NCBI GenBank assembly: GCA_016648135.1 | Contig: JADDOH010003983.1 | Location: 111,755 to 175,754 of the forward strand | Length of the DNA stretch: 64,000 nucleotides | Origin: Agrypnia vestita | Taxonomy: Eukaryota; Arthropoda; Insecta; Trichoptera; Phryganeidae | Reading direction: 5' to 3' | Shown: in pieces, positions 11,051-23,060 of the stretch | How positions within the stretch are numbered: position 1 is the stretch's first letter | Layout: every line of letters begins with the position of its first letter | Notes under the pieces: generated by a model | The model's database searches: none | What the model saw: the letters and a program-made list of their open reading frames with translations, nothing else | Told to the model about the DNA's origin: nothing | Made by a program: the position numbers and the translations under genes

Positions 11051-11934
11051 AAATAATAATGTATATATAATAGCTAATTAATGTAAAGCTGAAATTAAAC
11101 TTGAAAGTTATTGCAAGTATTATTAAAATTATTAATTAGATATTATGAAATGATAAAAATGTTATAGTTAAAGAAAGTATCAAATTAGTTGCATTATCAT
11201 AGAACAATCTTTTAAGTTTTTCTAAATTACTGTTATAACTTTAAACAACTATCTATACTATGTCAATTCTGCAATTTTTTGCCGTTTTATTCTTTGGATT
11301 TCTTGTATATATTATTATGTAAGAGGTACTTCTGTGCCGTATATTGAAATAAATAAATAAATAAGATGGTTTTGGATGTAATAAGAATTTGTATATAACA
11401 AAGAGTGCATATAAAATAGATATAAATAAAGTGGTAGTGTCAAGGACCTTGGTTATTTGAGAACCGTTTTGTAATTCGGGTCCTTGGGCCGGACCGAAGT
11501 GTCGCGGTGACCACACGCGGCGCAGTTTATTAAGTTAATCCAGACATTGTGGTCACACTTTCTTATGGGCTTTAACTGTCATGTTGGTTTTATTTTCAGG
11601 CATTCTTGTACACCTACAACCGATCCAATCGAGAAATCGAGGTACCAATATATTACCTTTTATGTTTCGAAATATCTCAAAGAATATAAGAGATCGACTT
11701 GAATGACCAATACAGTAGTCTCTCTCTTGTGGACTGTTAGATGTATCTACACCTGTTTTGGAATGAACTGTGACCATATTAAATATTTCGTGGAGTCAAA
11801 AACATAAAAAAGTACCTAATCTCCAAAAACGTGTCCACACCATCTATGTGTACCTACCAATTCAAAATGAAGGCGTTGAATTTCAAATAAAATCCGTATT
11901 TTAAAAAGCGAAGATTGATCCACATAAACAAGGT
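11051..11934. other. No gene seen
   Basis: AT-rich to about 11.43 kb, then a GC-richer patch (GGTCCTTGGGCCGGACCG at about 11.48 kb, followed by ACACGCGGCGC) with no counterpart in the window. No gene is supported. Confidence 0.35.
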
Positions 11935-12052
11935 ACGACAATCATTAAATTGGGTGAAAAATATAAACTATAATATATATCTATGTAAGTTTAATTATAA
12001 TTTTATAATGTACTACTAATGTTTCGAGAGTATTAGAATCTTGTCAATAGAT
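11935..12052. repeat. Half copy of hairpin repeat family L
   Basis: ATTGGGTGAAAAATATAAAC, GTTTAATTATAATTTTATA, then TGTTTCGAGAGTATTAGAAT match the left arm of the hairpin at 55.07-55.27 kb. A further fragment is at 41.12-41.17 kb. Confidence 0.55.
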
Positions 12053-12609
12053 GAAGTCAACACTGACTAGACTACATTCATTTTTTCAATGCCTTTACAA
12101 ATGCTCGGTCCCTGCCGCTCATTGTATTAAAATATTTCTCGAAACGTTCGCAAATGCGGTGAGTCACTTAGTCAACATCCAGTGGATGGGGATGTACTAT
12201 TTGCCTTGGAACCAAAATTCGACCTTATATGCCATACACTTTGGAAGGGTGAGTTTCGTATAAAGTATAATTGATTGAAATTTTTTGCGTAGGCTATAAA
12301 AATGACCTCCCACCCCGTTCCAGATTATTTTCCAGCAAGTCTTCCCTGCGGGAATCCGCCGTGCAAATCGTCGGCGTAATTATTCAAATAACTATTTTTG
12401 ATCCGGCTGTTTTTTTTAATTTATTAACAAATAATCCTACTTCGCGGAAATTCACTCATCGCGGTAGAGTCTGGAATCGATTAACCGCGATAAACGAAGG
12501 ATTACTGTATAGAAATATATTAAACATCTGCATCCCGTTGCGCGAAAAGGTAATAAAATAATTTTGAAGGTTTAGAAATTAAAATAAATCTATAATGGGG
12601 TGTTAATTT
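12053..12609. other. Single-copy stretch, function unknown
   Basis: Less AT-rich than its surroundings, with no repeat match in the window. It contains a GCG|GTGAGT donor-like site near 12.159 kb and a pyrimidine-rich CCTCCCACCCCGTTCCAG acceptor-like site near 12.32 kb on the + strand. An open frame of 96 codons (12271-12561) runs across the second, but has no recognisable domain. It could hold an exon or a conserved non-coding block; not claimed as a gene. Confidence 0.25.
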
Positions 12610-12905
12610 GCTTAACATTCGTCTTCTTCTTCCACTTCTCCCTTACTTCATCCCAACTCACTGTTGTCGACGTTGTTGTCACTGTTGGAGTCAGTTCTCC
12701 TCGTCTTTAGGCTATTCGTTCTTCTGTCCTGTATAACCATCACCCAATCCATCTGCATCTTAACACCCCTTTGCGCCACCCATGAAATTTGATCTTCCTC
12801 TGGATATAGTTATCGCCCGGTTAACAATGTGATTGGGTGCTCTGCGTCCAACTTGACAAGACCATCTCAATTGCCTTTGCTTCATCTCACTATTGATGTC
12901 TGTGG
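12610..12905 (-). pseudogene. LINE reverse-transcriptase C-terminal fragment
   Basis: Reverse-strand codons give RQLRWSCQVGRRAPNHIVNR, the familiar LINE tail pattern (R.LRW.GHV.R..), then GGAKGC and further tail codons interrupted by stops. The sequence is unlike the TTAG-tail family, so it is a different LINE. It is 5'-truncated and frameshifted. The clade cannot be named from this short piece. Confidence 0.6.
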
Positions 12906-15204
12906 CACCCAGAAACATTACATTTTTATATATTATGCTAATCCTGTAATAATACATAACAGTGGAATAATTAATAGACTTGATAATTTAGAGGCATTAC
13001 AGAAACGACATTAAATGAACGATCAAATCATAAACAATCAATTAAATGTATTTTTTAGTCCTATTTTAAATATGTTTCCCTTAGGCAATAGTACTCCCCT
13101 TCACCTACCCACACTATTGGTATTCCGTCCTGTCACACTGTTTTGTAAATTTTTTACTTCATTTTTAAATATTTTTTGAACCAAAAAAACATATTCTGTG
13201 CAGTTGTGGTATGATACATGTGTCTGAAATATGCGACTAATTTTTAAAAATTCTACCTGGTTTATGAGAACGGGTGAACAGAACTGTAATTTGGTATCAA
13301 AATATGTACCTAGGTATACGTGCAGAGGGGTATGAGTGAGAACAATAATATAAGTAATAAATAATTTACTTAGATACTAAAAATCTAACACAGATTTTTT
13401 TATTTTTTTATTTATTTAATATGGTACAAATACAGTTCTTATATATAACATATCAGATTAAACATTTTTTTTAAATACTTGGTAGTCATGTAGACTTCAT
13501 CAGTGAAGAGAAGCTCTTGAGTCTGATGATGGCACAGTTCTTATTCCTTGTTATAAGATATAGGTACATAGTGTATACAAGTTATTTATTAATACAGTAA
13601 AAAGGTAAATTGATAATGAAAGTATAAGAGTTATTTTGAAAAAGCTAAAGGTTTAAATGATTTATGAATTTAAGTTTGATTTTAGGAAAATTTTAATTTT
13701 TTTGATTTACTCTGAGAGGTTACTGATACATCGTATCTCGATAGGTAAGTTATGATAGTAATTAATGGCTTTATAAATATAGTGATGCTGCATTTGGGTT
13801 GTTTTACATTTAGGCATTATGAATTGGTTTCCATTTCTCATAAGTTTGAAATATTCCTAGTTTTCTGTAAGGTTTTTTTCTTTACATATTTTTGATATGG
13901 AAACTTGCTTGAAAATATTATCTACGTTTGGTACTGGAAACAATTTAAAGAGATCTTTTGTTGGAAATGTAGATTTTAATGATAATCCTTTGTGATATTT
14001 TTACTGAGTTTATGTTTTTCTTATAATAACCTCCCCATCCGATAACACCGTATATGAGTAGAGAGTGAACAATGAATTTTAAAAACACAATTTACTGCGA
14101 CATTCATAAAATATGTCGATACGTGAAAAAATTTAATTGTAATATGACATCATCAGATTCTTAGCATTATTTATTCCACATTTGGAATTGCTTTGAGTTC
14201 GGCGGACGAAGACCCCGTAGGTCAATGCTTGCAACAACAGTAAAATTATTTTTTGTACAGATTGCAGCGCGTCTTTGTATTGAAATTTAATAAAAAAAAA
14301 GAACGGGCATCCTTAAGAATCCTGGCACGATCGGTTAAATCAAATATTTGAGAATGGGCTTCTTAGAAACTTCGAAAGTTGAAAGGTGTATGAAAGAAAA
14401 GGAGGCAGTGATAAGCCAATATGGCAATTATAAGCAAGGAGAGAAGAATGTCACGTTCTATCCTCTCAGATGTGGTGTGACTTTAAGTTAATAATGTCAA
14501 GGAATTTTTGAAAGAAAAGGAACTGCATACAATCGAGGATTTCCTAACAGTTTAAATCATTTTAGAAGATTTTGGAAATCCCTGGAAGTCTGAATGCGCG
14601 AGTATGTACGGAAAACTTCCAGAAATCGAGAACCTCATATAAACAGCAGAAGAAGTTCTATAATAACAGTTTTATACACCGGCAGACCTAATTATAAAAT
14701 TAGGATAAAAAGATTTTGGAAAAGGATTTATCGGTTTTTAATAAAAATTTTTTAGATAAATAAGTTGAATTAATAAACCGGGATTTGACATTATAAAACC
14801 CGGATATAGGATATTATAATTACTTCCCTATTTTCAAGATAACAAGATTGTTATTGCATAATTGGTGATCATTAACCCACCACAAAATAGACTTAACGTA
14901 CTTATTTACGTCAAGACACCTATCAAATGTCATGACTTCAATCATTATAATGGAAATATTGTTTTCATATATTATTTGGAAAAAAAACATTATACCTATG
15001 GAAATATTATTTGGATACTTTGGATGAAGATATTAGTAGATGTGTGTGAAGAAAGCTGATTTCTACCAACTTTTAAAATAATACTTTTATTCAATTTAAA
15101 GAATATGCATCACATCAAAACTGACGAAGTTTACAATGTAATACAAACCCATGAGAATAGTCCCGTGAATAAGTAAAAAAATTAAAAATATAACTGCCCA
15201 GTAA
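12906..15204. other. No gene seen; possible degraded LINE end at 14437-14492
   Basis: AT-rich. The segment GAAGAATGTCACGTTCTATCCTCTCAG with TGTGACTTTAAGTTA at about 14.44-14.49 kb resembles the 3' end of the TTAG-tail LINE but is short. Nothing else is recognisable. Confidence 0.35.
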
Positions 15205-15350
15205 ACGATGATATATGAGGGGTATAAAAGCAAAGGCAACAATATCCAAAACATTAAAAAAATATTTGAATACGGTCACCGAGGATTATTATTTTTAAAT
15301 GTACTGAATTCTAGATTTTATGTATCCATCCCTTTCGAAGTCAGGTTTCC
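15205..15350. repeat. Foldback repeat family B, single arm
   Basis: GGGGTATAAAAGCAAAGGCA, ACAATATCCAAAA, GGTCACCGAGGATTATTA and TGTACTGAATTCTAGATTTT form the left arm of family B with its outer terminus intact; the inverse arm is missing. Confidence 0.65.
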
Positions 15351-16025
15351 TCCGTAATCTAGGTAATCTCCGAAACTATTCTATATATACTATATATGTT
15401 CAAATCTGAAAATCTTTCGTTTATTTGAATGGACTATGCTAGAGACGACTGTAGTCTTATCTCATGAACTAGTAGTATACATAGATTTTCGCAGCTGGTA
15501 TTTATTTATCTTAATTATCTACTGAAAATTATTTATTTAAAAAAAAGACCCCCCAAAAACATCTAATTAATTTTTACTGTAACGTAATGAAGCGTTGGCT
15601 GATTTTTTGTTCTGAATCCGATTTTAAGAACCGTAAACCAGTTTACCGAGTTACCGTACGATTTAAAGATTATGCAAATAATGTTTGACAATTGATTTGA
15701 TAACCAAGGTTGGTAATCCAGTAATATAAATGTATGATAATACTCTTGATTGTTGTGAATAATTGATAAAAATAGCATTCATTATAAAAAAAATATGTTA
15801 ATACGGACCACCCCGAATATCAATAGCGTGAGAAAATAATAATGCGGCTGTTTTTGTGTTTTCGTGAATTAGACAAAATATTATTTGTGTAATTAATGTT
15901 TATTACTATAATTGTTCACACCATAATGAACAACAAAATAACATTTTTGTCGAGTGTTTATGTTCGAGTGTAACTACACGATAACCCGATAAATAATTAA
16001 CAAGACGAATAGCAACTTTTAAATA
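15351..16025. other. No gene seen
   Basis: AT-rich. TTTCGCAGCTGGTAT near 15.49 kb also occurs at 53.52 kb inside a family A region, suggesting a short family A remnant at about 15.39-15.51 kb. Confidence 0.35.
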
Positions 16026-16080
16026 TATTTTTTTATTAATCAACGCCCTTCAGTGCTTTTACAAACAATAAGGTAAAGTG
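16026..16080 (-). repeat. LINE 3' terminus, CAACGCCC family (copy 1)
   Basis: ATTAATCAACGCCCTTCAG followed by TGCTTTTACA is the reverse complement of a LINE end reading TGTAAAAGC...GGGCGTTGAT(AAAT)n. The same end is at 22.73-22.77 and 58.71-58.74 kb. The call of LINE end is inferred from the A-rich tail. Confidence 0.5.
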
Positions 16081-16779
16081 TACATTAAATGAATGAATAC
16101 TTTTAACAAAACAACATAGTGATAGTCTTTGAAATACAAACAACAAAATATAATAATATAAAGTGGAAAGCAAATATATAACAGTAGCACAATACTAAGA
16201 GATAAAAATAATATAAAGTAAAAAGCAAATATATAGCAAAATCAGTGAGCACTTTCGACACTTCCTTCTGTTCAAATAACGAATTCTTTGAGAGAATAAC
16301 GGGTGGTTTTTATTGCAGAAGCATAGAAAAACTTGTAGAACCTTGGAAACAAGTTGTAAATAATAAATAAGAATACATTATAGACTAATTTGATGAAATT
16401 TTATTTCGTGTCACTTTGTCCTCATAATTTGGGGAAAAGGGGACACGAGTTACGTTAACAATCGATACACATGTAGATATTCTTGGAATCATTGAGTACA
16501 TAGTGAAGTATTTGATTCAAAGCTATGTTTTTTTAATTTGACGTTTAATTTACATTAGTCGTAATAATATAATTCTTTATTGAAGTTAACAACAAATCAG
16601 GAAAGGGTGTATCATCGGATTTTGATGATCAAGTCCTTCTGACAGCTATGGAAGAGGACGAAAGATGCATTACTAGAATACTCTTCGCTCACTGCATCAA
16701 TCGTCTTCCAAGAAAATAGGAACCAGTAATTGGCGTTTTGCAGTAGGTTTTGTTTTTTTTTTCATTTTGGTAAATATGC
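16081..16779. other. No gene seen; probable LINE 3' UTR remnant at left
   Basis: AT-rich. A near-duplicate phrase (AATATAAAGTGGAAAGCAAATATATA and AATATAAAGTAAAAAGCAAATATATA, about 60 bp apart) lies at 16.15-16.24 kb. Confidence 0.3.
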
Positions 16780-17045
16780 ATCAACTTAATAGTCATCGTT
16801 CTTTTTCTTCTGCCCCTTATCCTATTGGGTCAGGGTCCCTGCACCGCTTAAAAGATTCCAACTTTTCATATCTTGGGCTAGGCTCTCCACATCAGCCCAA
16901 TTTAGTTGCAACCTCGATTCGCAGCAGTCCTTCAACTGTTGCTGCCTTTTAATCTTGCCTGGAATATCCACTTTGGCAGTTTATCTGCCGGCATCCGCAA
17001 GATATGTCCCAGCCACCGTAACTGAGATTTCTCGGTAAACGTCAA
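16780..17045 (-). pseudogene. LINE reverse-transcriptase C-terminal fragment
   Basis: Reverse-strand translation begins FTEKSQLRWLGHILRMPADK followed by LPKWIFQARLKGS, a clear LINE RT C-terminal tail (LRWLGH.LRMP). After a frameshift it continues NWADVESLAQDMKSWNLL and ends in KKNDDY-type codons. It belongs to a family distinct from the TTAG-tail LINE and from the 12.6 kb fragment. It is 5'-truncated and interrupted. Confidence 0.7.
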
Positions 17046-18264
17046 TAAGGGTTCTGGTGAGAAAATCGGATGTAAAACTTTATTTTCATAACTAAAAAAT
17101 CAAAATGAATTATAGACCAACTCTTGATTATTTTCCTCTGACCGACAATACGTTGTTCGTTAGCCATTCTCGCACCGTCATCGCGGGGTCGCCTTAACTG
17201 ACGTGCCCGATGATTGGACCGCACTTCCCGCGCGAGGAAGGACAACCAATAAGGTGATGATACCGTTGACCGACCTAATGGCCGATTATTGCGTTGATCA
17301 ATTGTTGGTTAATTATGTTTATTTTATTTACAAATCTAAAAAAACAATGCCATAAAAATGCCACATTGAATACGCGAGATGCATTAATGACGTCCATCCG
17401 GATTTATTTATTTATAGGTTATAATGTGACATAACTCATTATTTTTTATATTGTTTGGTTCCCTATTTCTGTTTCGGTAAAATGAATTTACAGTCAATTA
17501 TTTATATTATCGTGAAGTGCGTACACCTGTCTATTTAATTTAGAAAATTCTTTTAATACAATTTATTTGTGATAATAAAAAAACACTTTTGTTGTCATTT
17601 TTTACGGAAAGGTAAGTCCTTCATTCGTAGCCTATCTAGCATTTTTGCTAATTACCTGGCTAACCGGGACATCTGAAAAATTTATATTTATAAAATAAAT
17701 TCTGAGTTCTTTTAAAATACTATTAATTCAAAATGTTCGTTCTTATTGAAACAAACAATTTGGCATTTTATTAAATATTTAGAGCTTCATACCTCAAAAT
17801 GTAAACGAGGTTGCGACCTGAAAGTAGGCGCGTTGACTTAGATATTCTAGATGAAATAAGCTGTACTGCCGAACTAAAATTCTAGAACTGTATCTGCAAA
17901 AGTATATTTTGACTAGTAGAAATACTGATGAAAATGTGCTTGGAAATAATGGGAATATACTTAAAAATGTTCTTGAGTTTTCACGACCGTTCAGAATCTT
18001 CTGCTTTTGACTTTTCTGGAATATTGTCGTATATTCTTCGTTGTAGAAACACGGCAAGGTATCAAAACAAACCAGGAGAATACATTTTATTTTATTTATA
18101 TATTTATTTCTTTGCTATACATAAAATACATTATTTTAGGCGTAGTTTCACTATGCCTGCCTCTCTAGAAAACTCAGTGTTTAGACAGACAAAGATTACA
18201 ATTTTGATTTAATTAGATGCAAGTACCTTATATATAAATTTGTTAATGAAAAATATCAATTATC
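17046..18264. other. No gene seen; GC-richer patch at 17.15-17.29 kb
   Basis: The patch contains CATCGCGGGGTCGCCTTAAC and CACTTCCCGCGCGAGGAAGG, including the self-complementary CCGCGCGAGG. It is single copy in the window. The remainder is AT-rich. Confidence 0.35.
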
Positions 18265-18415
18265 AAAAACTAAATTCTAGATTTATCTATCCCTTCCAAT
18301 ATCATGTTTCGTTAAAATTTATCCGCCAAGATTCCAATAAAATCTCGAATTCAGTACATTAAATATTGGTAATCCTCGATGAGTGCATTCAAATTTTTGG
18401 GATTTGCTTTTATAC
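18265..18415. repeat. Foldback repeat family B, shortened copy
   Basis: AATTCTAGATTTATCTATCC (left inner arm) and TCTCGAATTCAGTACATTAA, GGTAATCCTCGATGAGTGCA, GATTTGCTTTTATACCCCAC (right arm to terminus). Confidence 0.65.
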
Positions 18416-19435
18416 CCCACAAATCCTGATTACCCTAATATGATATGTTACCTGGCTTGACATTTAGATTGTCACTTTATTATACATTGGGTGAGTGACC
18501 CAAAAAAGATCGACACATCTCTCTTATCCAAATTTTAATCATCGATTTTACATTTTTCGGATATCTACTTAAATTTTGAATTTCAATTCCAGCATTGTTT
18601 TGTATAGTTTAGGGCCTAGGTATCTAACATTTATTTGTCCAAAAATGGTTCACGCTCTTGGGATTTGAATTGAATCTTTGTTTCTGCATGTAAGAACTGT
18701 ATTTTGAGTTTGTATATGTAAGCTAGGGCAGTTTCGGTTATGATTTCACCGAACAGTCAGTGAAAATATATTTTCAATAGAAATATGCTATCGCTGTAAC
18801 ATATACAACAATTAATACATTTCAGAATGTGGTTGGCACAGTTCAAACAATTCAGATTTTGGTGGTTCATACGTTACAAAACGCTGTTTCGGTCAGAAAA
18901 AACAAAGTATTTAGTCATATTTAAGGGTTTATTTGTCGCGGGCCATAATATTGTGTTCCAAGAGAAATTCCTGTAAGAAATATTACACAGGTACCTCGCC
19001 CGTGTGGTATGGTGATACAAGAATTATAAATCCTTTAATAATATTTCATTTGGTTCCGTCTTCGTGATGGTTAACTTAAGGAGCGAAACATTACTATATA
19101 TAGTCCCTTCGTAAATGCGTTTATTTCACAAGTAACCTTACATGTTGATCGACATTGAGTTCAAACCCTCGACCTCTGCCTTCAAGGCACGGAGAGCGCC
19201 ACAGGGCGCCGGAGCTTGATGGACTTAAACTAGCATTTGCAGACTAAGAACTAATTATAAATCGCACATTGCTTGTGCAGAATTAAAAGGATATGTTGTC
19301 TGCAGACAAATATGTACCCATATAAATCTCCGTCTAAAATATATACATACATATATGGAGGTATATTTTTCTGACATTTTTAAGTACGCTTTTGAAAGTG
19401 ATCAAGTTTCGTTCTCTACGTTAATACCACGTAGC
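18416..19435. other. No gene seen
   Basis: AT-rich, with a mildly GC-rich part around 19.15-19.22 kb (CTCGACCTCTGCCTTCAAGG). No gene or repeat is supported. Confidence 0.35.
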
Positions 19436-19617
19436 CATCGTAGACCTCTTTCATTTAAGAAATACAATCGAATTAGGGTGTGTAAGCCGTGCGTACGAGG
19501 CACATTGTTTCGTTGTGTTGGTGTTTATACCCGTAAAAACCAACAGAACGAATCAATGTGCATCGTACGCACGGCTTACACATACTAATTCGATTGTATT
19601 TCTTAAATGGAAAGACC
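19436..19617. repeat. Foldback repeat family D, whole palindrome
   Basis: The arms from GTAGACCTCTTTCATTTAAG inward are almost exactly mirrored by CTTAAATGGAAAGACC. Inside, AAGCCGTGCGTACGAGGCAC pairs with GTGCATCGTACGCACGGCTT, and GTTGGTGTTTATACCCGTA lies at the centre. The stem is about 80 bp. Any open frame through it is a by-product. Probably a hairpin MITE. Confidence 0.75.
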
Positions 19618-20288
19618 AATACTCACGAGATCAATGGCCACCAAACAAATATTTCTACAATCATAATTCCCTCAGTTATTAACCCCAGTAAAAAAATATT
19701 GTATCACTTAAAAAGGTACACATAAAGAATCTAGCTTTAGAAATAATATAGTCATCACCAGGATTCGAATTGGAAACATTCTGGCAACAAAAGAAGATTG
19801 AAACCAAGTAGTAACAGCGAAATATTTAAAAAATCAGATATCAAGAAAATATTCCAAAAATTTAATTAATGTAATTTTAAGGTAATGAAGAGTATTAGGT
19901 AATGTCTTGTGCACAAACTAGTTCTAAAAAGCGAAATTTAGGATTCAATAACGTTGCGGCGGCGCTAAAACTACTCAATCCCTTTCCGTCGCTTACACTG
20001 ACAGCTGCGTTCGCTACGAACTCCAGATCCAACGCGCCATTTCATTCAGTTCAAAAATAATTATGTAATATTGCTTCATGACTAATTACACAGTGAAACT
20101 TAAAAAATAATTTAATGCATCACGAAAATGACTTTGTCTCTAAAAACTCTTTTAAATGATAAACTAAAAATAAAAGGTTATGGTAGAAGAAAATAAAAGG
20201 GTTTTAGAAATATACTATTTAATACTTCCTGCCTATCTTGACACATAATCAAGTTAAAATTCGCGATGCACATGAGCAAGCAGTATAG
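19618..20288. other. No gene seen
   Basis: AT-rich. A GC-richer segment at about 19.95-20.04 kb (AACGTTGCGGCGGCGCTAAA) has no match elsewhere in the window. Confidence 0.3.
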
Positions 20289-20440
20289 CTGATTTTGGAG
20301 TCTTATATTCACATATCTAATTCTTCTGATTGATATAACTCATCATCTTATACTGACATAGTCTAATCCTTCTGATTTATATAACTCATCATCTTATACT
20401 CACATAGTCTAATCCTTTTGGCTGATATAACTCATCATCA
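20289..20440. repeat. Tandem repeat, 46-bp unit, about 3 copies
   Basis: ATAACTCATCATC recurs at 20335, 20381 and 20427, an exact 46-bp period. Each unit contains CACATAGTCTAATCCTTCTG or a close variant. Confidence 0.8.
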
Positions 20441-21301
20441 TCTCACCTATCAAAAAAACACACGTAAAACTCAAATCGCTAAAACTTAAAATATAAAATA
20501 CTGAATATATAATATGTATATCTGCGAGGGGAGGAACTCCGACATTCTGAAAAGATCCTCTATGGATCATCATAGCCACTTGATAATGTATCACGTACAG
20601 GCTTACATGTACATGAAAATAAAAGTTTTCAGATCCTGTCAGTACGTGAGGGATATAGAAATCAAACCGCCACTATGCAATTGACCAAAACGAGAGTGAC
20701 GTGTTTAAAAATGATTATATGGCAAGCATTGGCAATTTTACAACTGATCATTTCAATCAATTCAATGTTATCAATTTTAAATTCACCGTTCTGGGTATAA
20801 AAACAAATATCTTCATCTCAATTTTGTCAATTGTTATGTGGCGATTTCGTTTATGCTCACATGACTACATAAAAAATGGATAAGTACAAGAAATCAACGG
20901 TGAAGAATTTACAAATAAATTTGTTGAATTTGCATTACAAATTCCCGCATTAACAGGTTAGTTACTTGTACGCTAGGGTATTCATACATATGCTTAAAGG
21001 CGGATGTGTGTATGTATGCACGAGATACAACCAGATCGAGTTGTTAGAGTTCCGCCCGCCTTTAGCACTAAAGGTTAAAATTTCCCTGTAACGGGTGAGT
21101 CCAAACCTAATCCACGTTAGTTGTCAGTTCGGTCTGAAAAATTAAAAATATTTAGGTCACATCTTCAATTATACTTTAAAAACGTCAAAACATTGTTTTA
21201 TTGATTTTGAGACATGCACGCCAAACAAGAAAAAAATGTGCATAAGAATAATTTCCCATGCTATTGTGTAACTAGAACCATCTAGCGGAAAAATTTATGA
21301 A
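20441..21301. other. No gene seen
   Basis: AT-rich. A short inverted pair at 20.99-21.07 kb (TTAAAGGCGG with CCGCCTTTAG) is present but no element is defined. Confidence 0.3.
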
Positions 21302-21820
21302 TCTATTCTAGCATATAAAGAGGTAAAGTTTGTGAGTTTTGGATGTAGGAGGTAATCTCCGAAACCACTTATCCGATTTCAAAAATTATTTCACCGATAC
21401 TTAGAATGGACTTTCAGGGTGGACAGGCTATATATTATCCCGTTAAAAAAGGTGCTTTTCTTGGTAACCTATTTTACAACTAAAGTCGACGAAAAAATGG
21501 TCGAGCGATGCGTTTTTTACAAATGCTGCCTTAAGAGATATTTAAAATACTTTCTACAGAGAAGTTGTAGAACTCAAAAAGTTCTATAAAAAATTCCGTG
21601 ACGACACATATCTATATGTTAAGGTTAATACAAAAATTGATAAAAATGACTAAAAGTTAGTAAAAATCTACACGTGCGCAATTTTCTATACAAATCTACA
21701 CTGTTTGACCGATTTGACTCAAATTTTTGACTTTGAAAAGCAATGGAACCTTTGTGTCCCCCCACAAACTTATTTTTAGTTAAATCCTAAACCCGGACAA
21801 CGCCGGGTACGAACAGCTAG
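21302..21820 (+). mobile_element. Helitron, non-autonomous (copy 2)
   Basis: Starts TCTATTCTAGCATATAAAGA after A21301. It ends with the hairpin CCCGG-ACAACG-CCGGG, a short spacer and CAGCTAG before T21821. These are the textbook Helitron marks: 5' TC, 3' hairpin plus CTAG, insertion between A and T. The body matches copy 1 at 8.90-9.34 kb. The 519-bp length leaves no room for Rep/helicase. Confidence 0.88.
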
Positions 21821-21863
21821 TGATAAATAAAGTTGCGCATGTTTTGTATAATTATAGATAATC

Positions 21864-22049
21864 TTCTTCAAATATAGCAAATTTATTTTGTGGTAACATA
21901 ATTATAATTTATATAAATTAACTTTGTTAAAACCACTTATTTAATTATTTATTTATTTATTTATCATGGGTGGAATTGGTGAACGTTAGATTGTTAACAG
22001 GTGAACGGTACGTGTAAATAAGTGGTTTTAACAAAGTTAATTTGTATAA
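21864..22049. mobile_element. Body-less PLE insertion (both ends, inverted)
   Basis: Left: TTCTTCAAATATAGCAAA, TTTGTGGTAACATAATTATA and the inverted terminus TTAACTTTGTTAAAACCACT. Right: AGTGGTTTTAACAAAGTTAA in direct orientation. It is flanked by perfect copies of ATTATAGATAATC at 21851-21863 and 22050-22062. The middle is only a short family A fragment (ATCATGGGTGGAATTGGTG). A 13-bp duplication and an inverted end are typical of PLE insertion. Confidence 0.7.
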
Positions 22050-22069
22050 ATTATAGATAATCCATTGTT

Positions 22070-22180
22070 TTACTAAAAACAATTCATAAGTTTGAAAAAA
22101 AAATGCAAACTTTGATATCGCATATCTCCGTAATTGTCGACATTTCTCCCAAAGTACTTTTTTTTAAAGATATGCGACCA
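22070..22180 (+). repeat. Repeat family E fragment
   Basis: AAAAAAAATGCAAACTTTGA, ATATCGCATATCTCCGTAAT and GACATTTCTCCCAAAGT are the family E core. Confidence 0.6.
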
Positions 22181-22185
22181 CGGAA

Positions 22186-22320
22186 CACGTGTCTCATCAA
22201 TATTCCGACTATTTTCAAACTAAGCTAATCGCTTGTGCCGTGAAAATATAACTATCTTGCTGATGTTCTGGAACGGGGCTCGAACCACTGAACCGTCAAC
22301 AAGCTATTCATGCAGAGAAT
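22186..22320 (-). mobile_element. tRNA-derived SINE, reverse orientation, decayed
   Basis: Reverse complement reads TAGCTTGTTGACGGTTCAGT, B box GGTTCGAGCCC, then GGCACAAGCGATTAGCTTAG and TTTGAAAATAGTCGGAATAT. This matches the body of the SINE at 56.80-56.99 kb (GCATTTAGCTTAGTTTGAAA, AATAGTAAGGATATTGATG). Part of the anticodon region is lost and there is no poly-A. Confidence 0.7.
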
Positions 22321-22721
22321 AGTTTATATTCATGATTGAATGAGGAAATCGTCCCAGAAGTTTTTGCTACTAGCTACGAGACACTGCATAGTATAATATG
22401 ACCATTATTTTAAAGTTTTGCTAAAATATAAGACGGTTTTTTCTTGTTATTTCCAAAACTACTAGGAAATTGGACATTTTTGTAACGCAGTTTTAAACTA
22501 AAAATTACTGTCAGAATTTTGATGCATAAGAGGCAATTTTGAGAAGATGTTTAAAAAAGTATGTTATGTAGCTTAGAAATCAAAAACCCTTATAGCCGTC
22601 ACAAGAAAGACATTGAGGGATACATAAAATCAGTAACACCCCACAAGGGAAATGTGCGGAGACGGTGGACAAGACAACAACAATTTTATTGGCATGTCCA
22701 TGTGATTTAAAAGAATTGTAA
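22321..22721. other. No gene seen
   Basis: AT-rich; the first ~80 bp may be more family E. No gene supported. Confidence 0.3.
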
Positions 22722-23060
22722 GTTTATTTATTTATTAATTAATCAACGCCCTAGTGGGCTTTTACAGTGCAAGAAAATTAGAAGGATTTCTATATACCTA
22801 ACATAAAACACGTTTTATATTAAATAATTAAAAAAATAATAATAAAAATAAAACATATTTAAGATTAATGAACAATATAAAATGAACAATACAAAATAAA
22901 TTAACAATAAAGATAATTAAAACAATATACCAGATAAAGATAAGAAGATAAAGTAAACCAAAAAAATAAATATAAAAAAGTATAAAAATAAATATAAAGT
23001 TCATGATTATCCAACATGAATGAATGGTAGAAATCCTCCTGGAAGGCCCCAAAAAAAATT
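22722..23060 (-). repeat. LINE 3' region, CAACGCCC family (copy 2)
   Basis: Starts at the LINE terminus (ATTAATCAACGCCCTAGTGG, GCTTTTACAG) and continues through A-rich DNA with AATATACCAGATAAAGATA and AAAGTAAACCAAAAAAATAA. The latter two have counterparts at 59.16-59.20 kb in the third copy. The reverse strand would be the sense strand. Confidence 0.5.
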
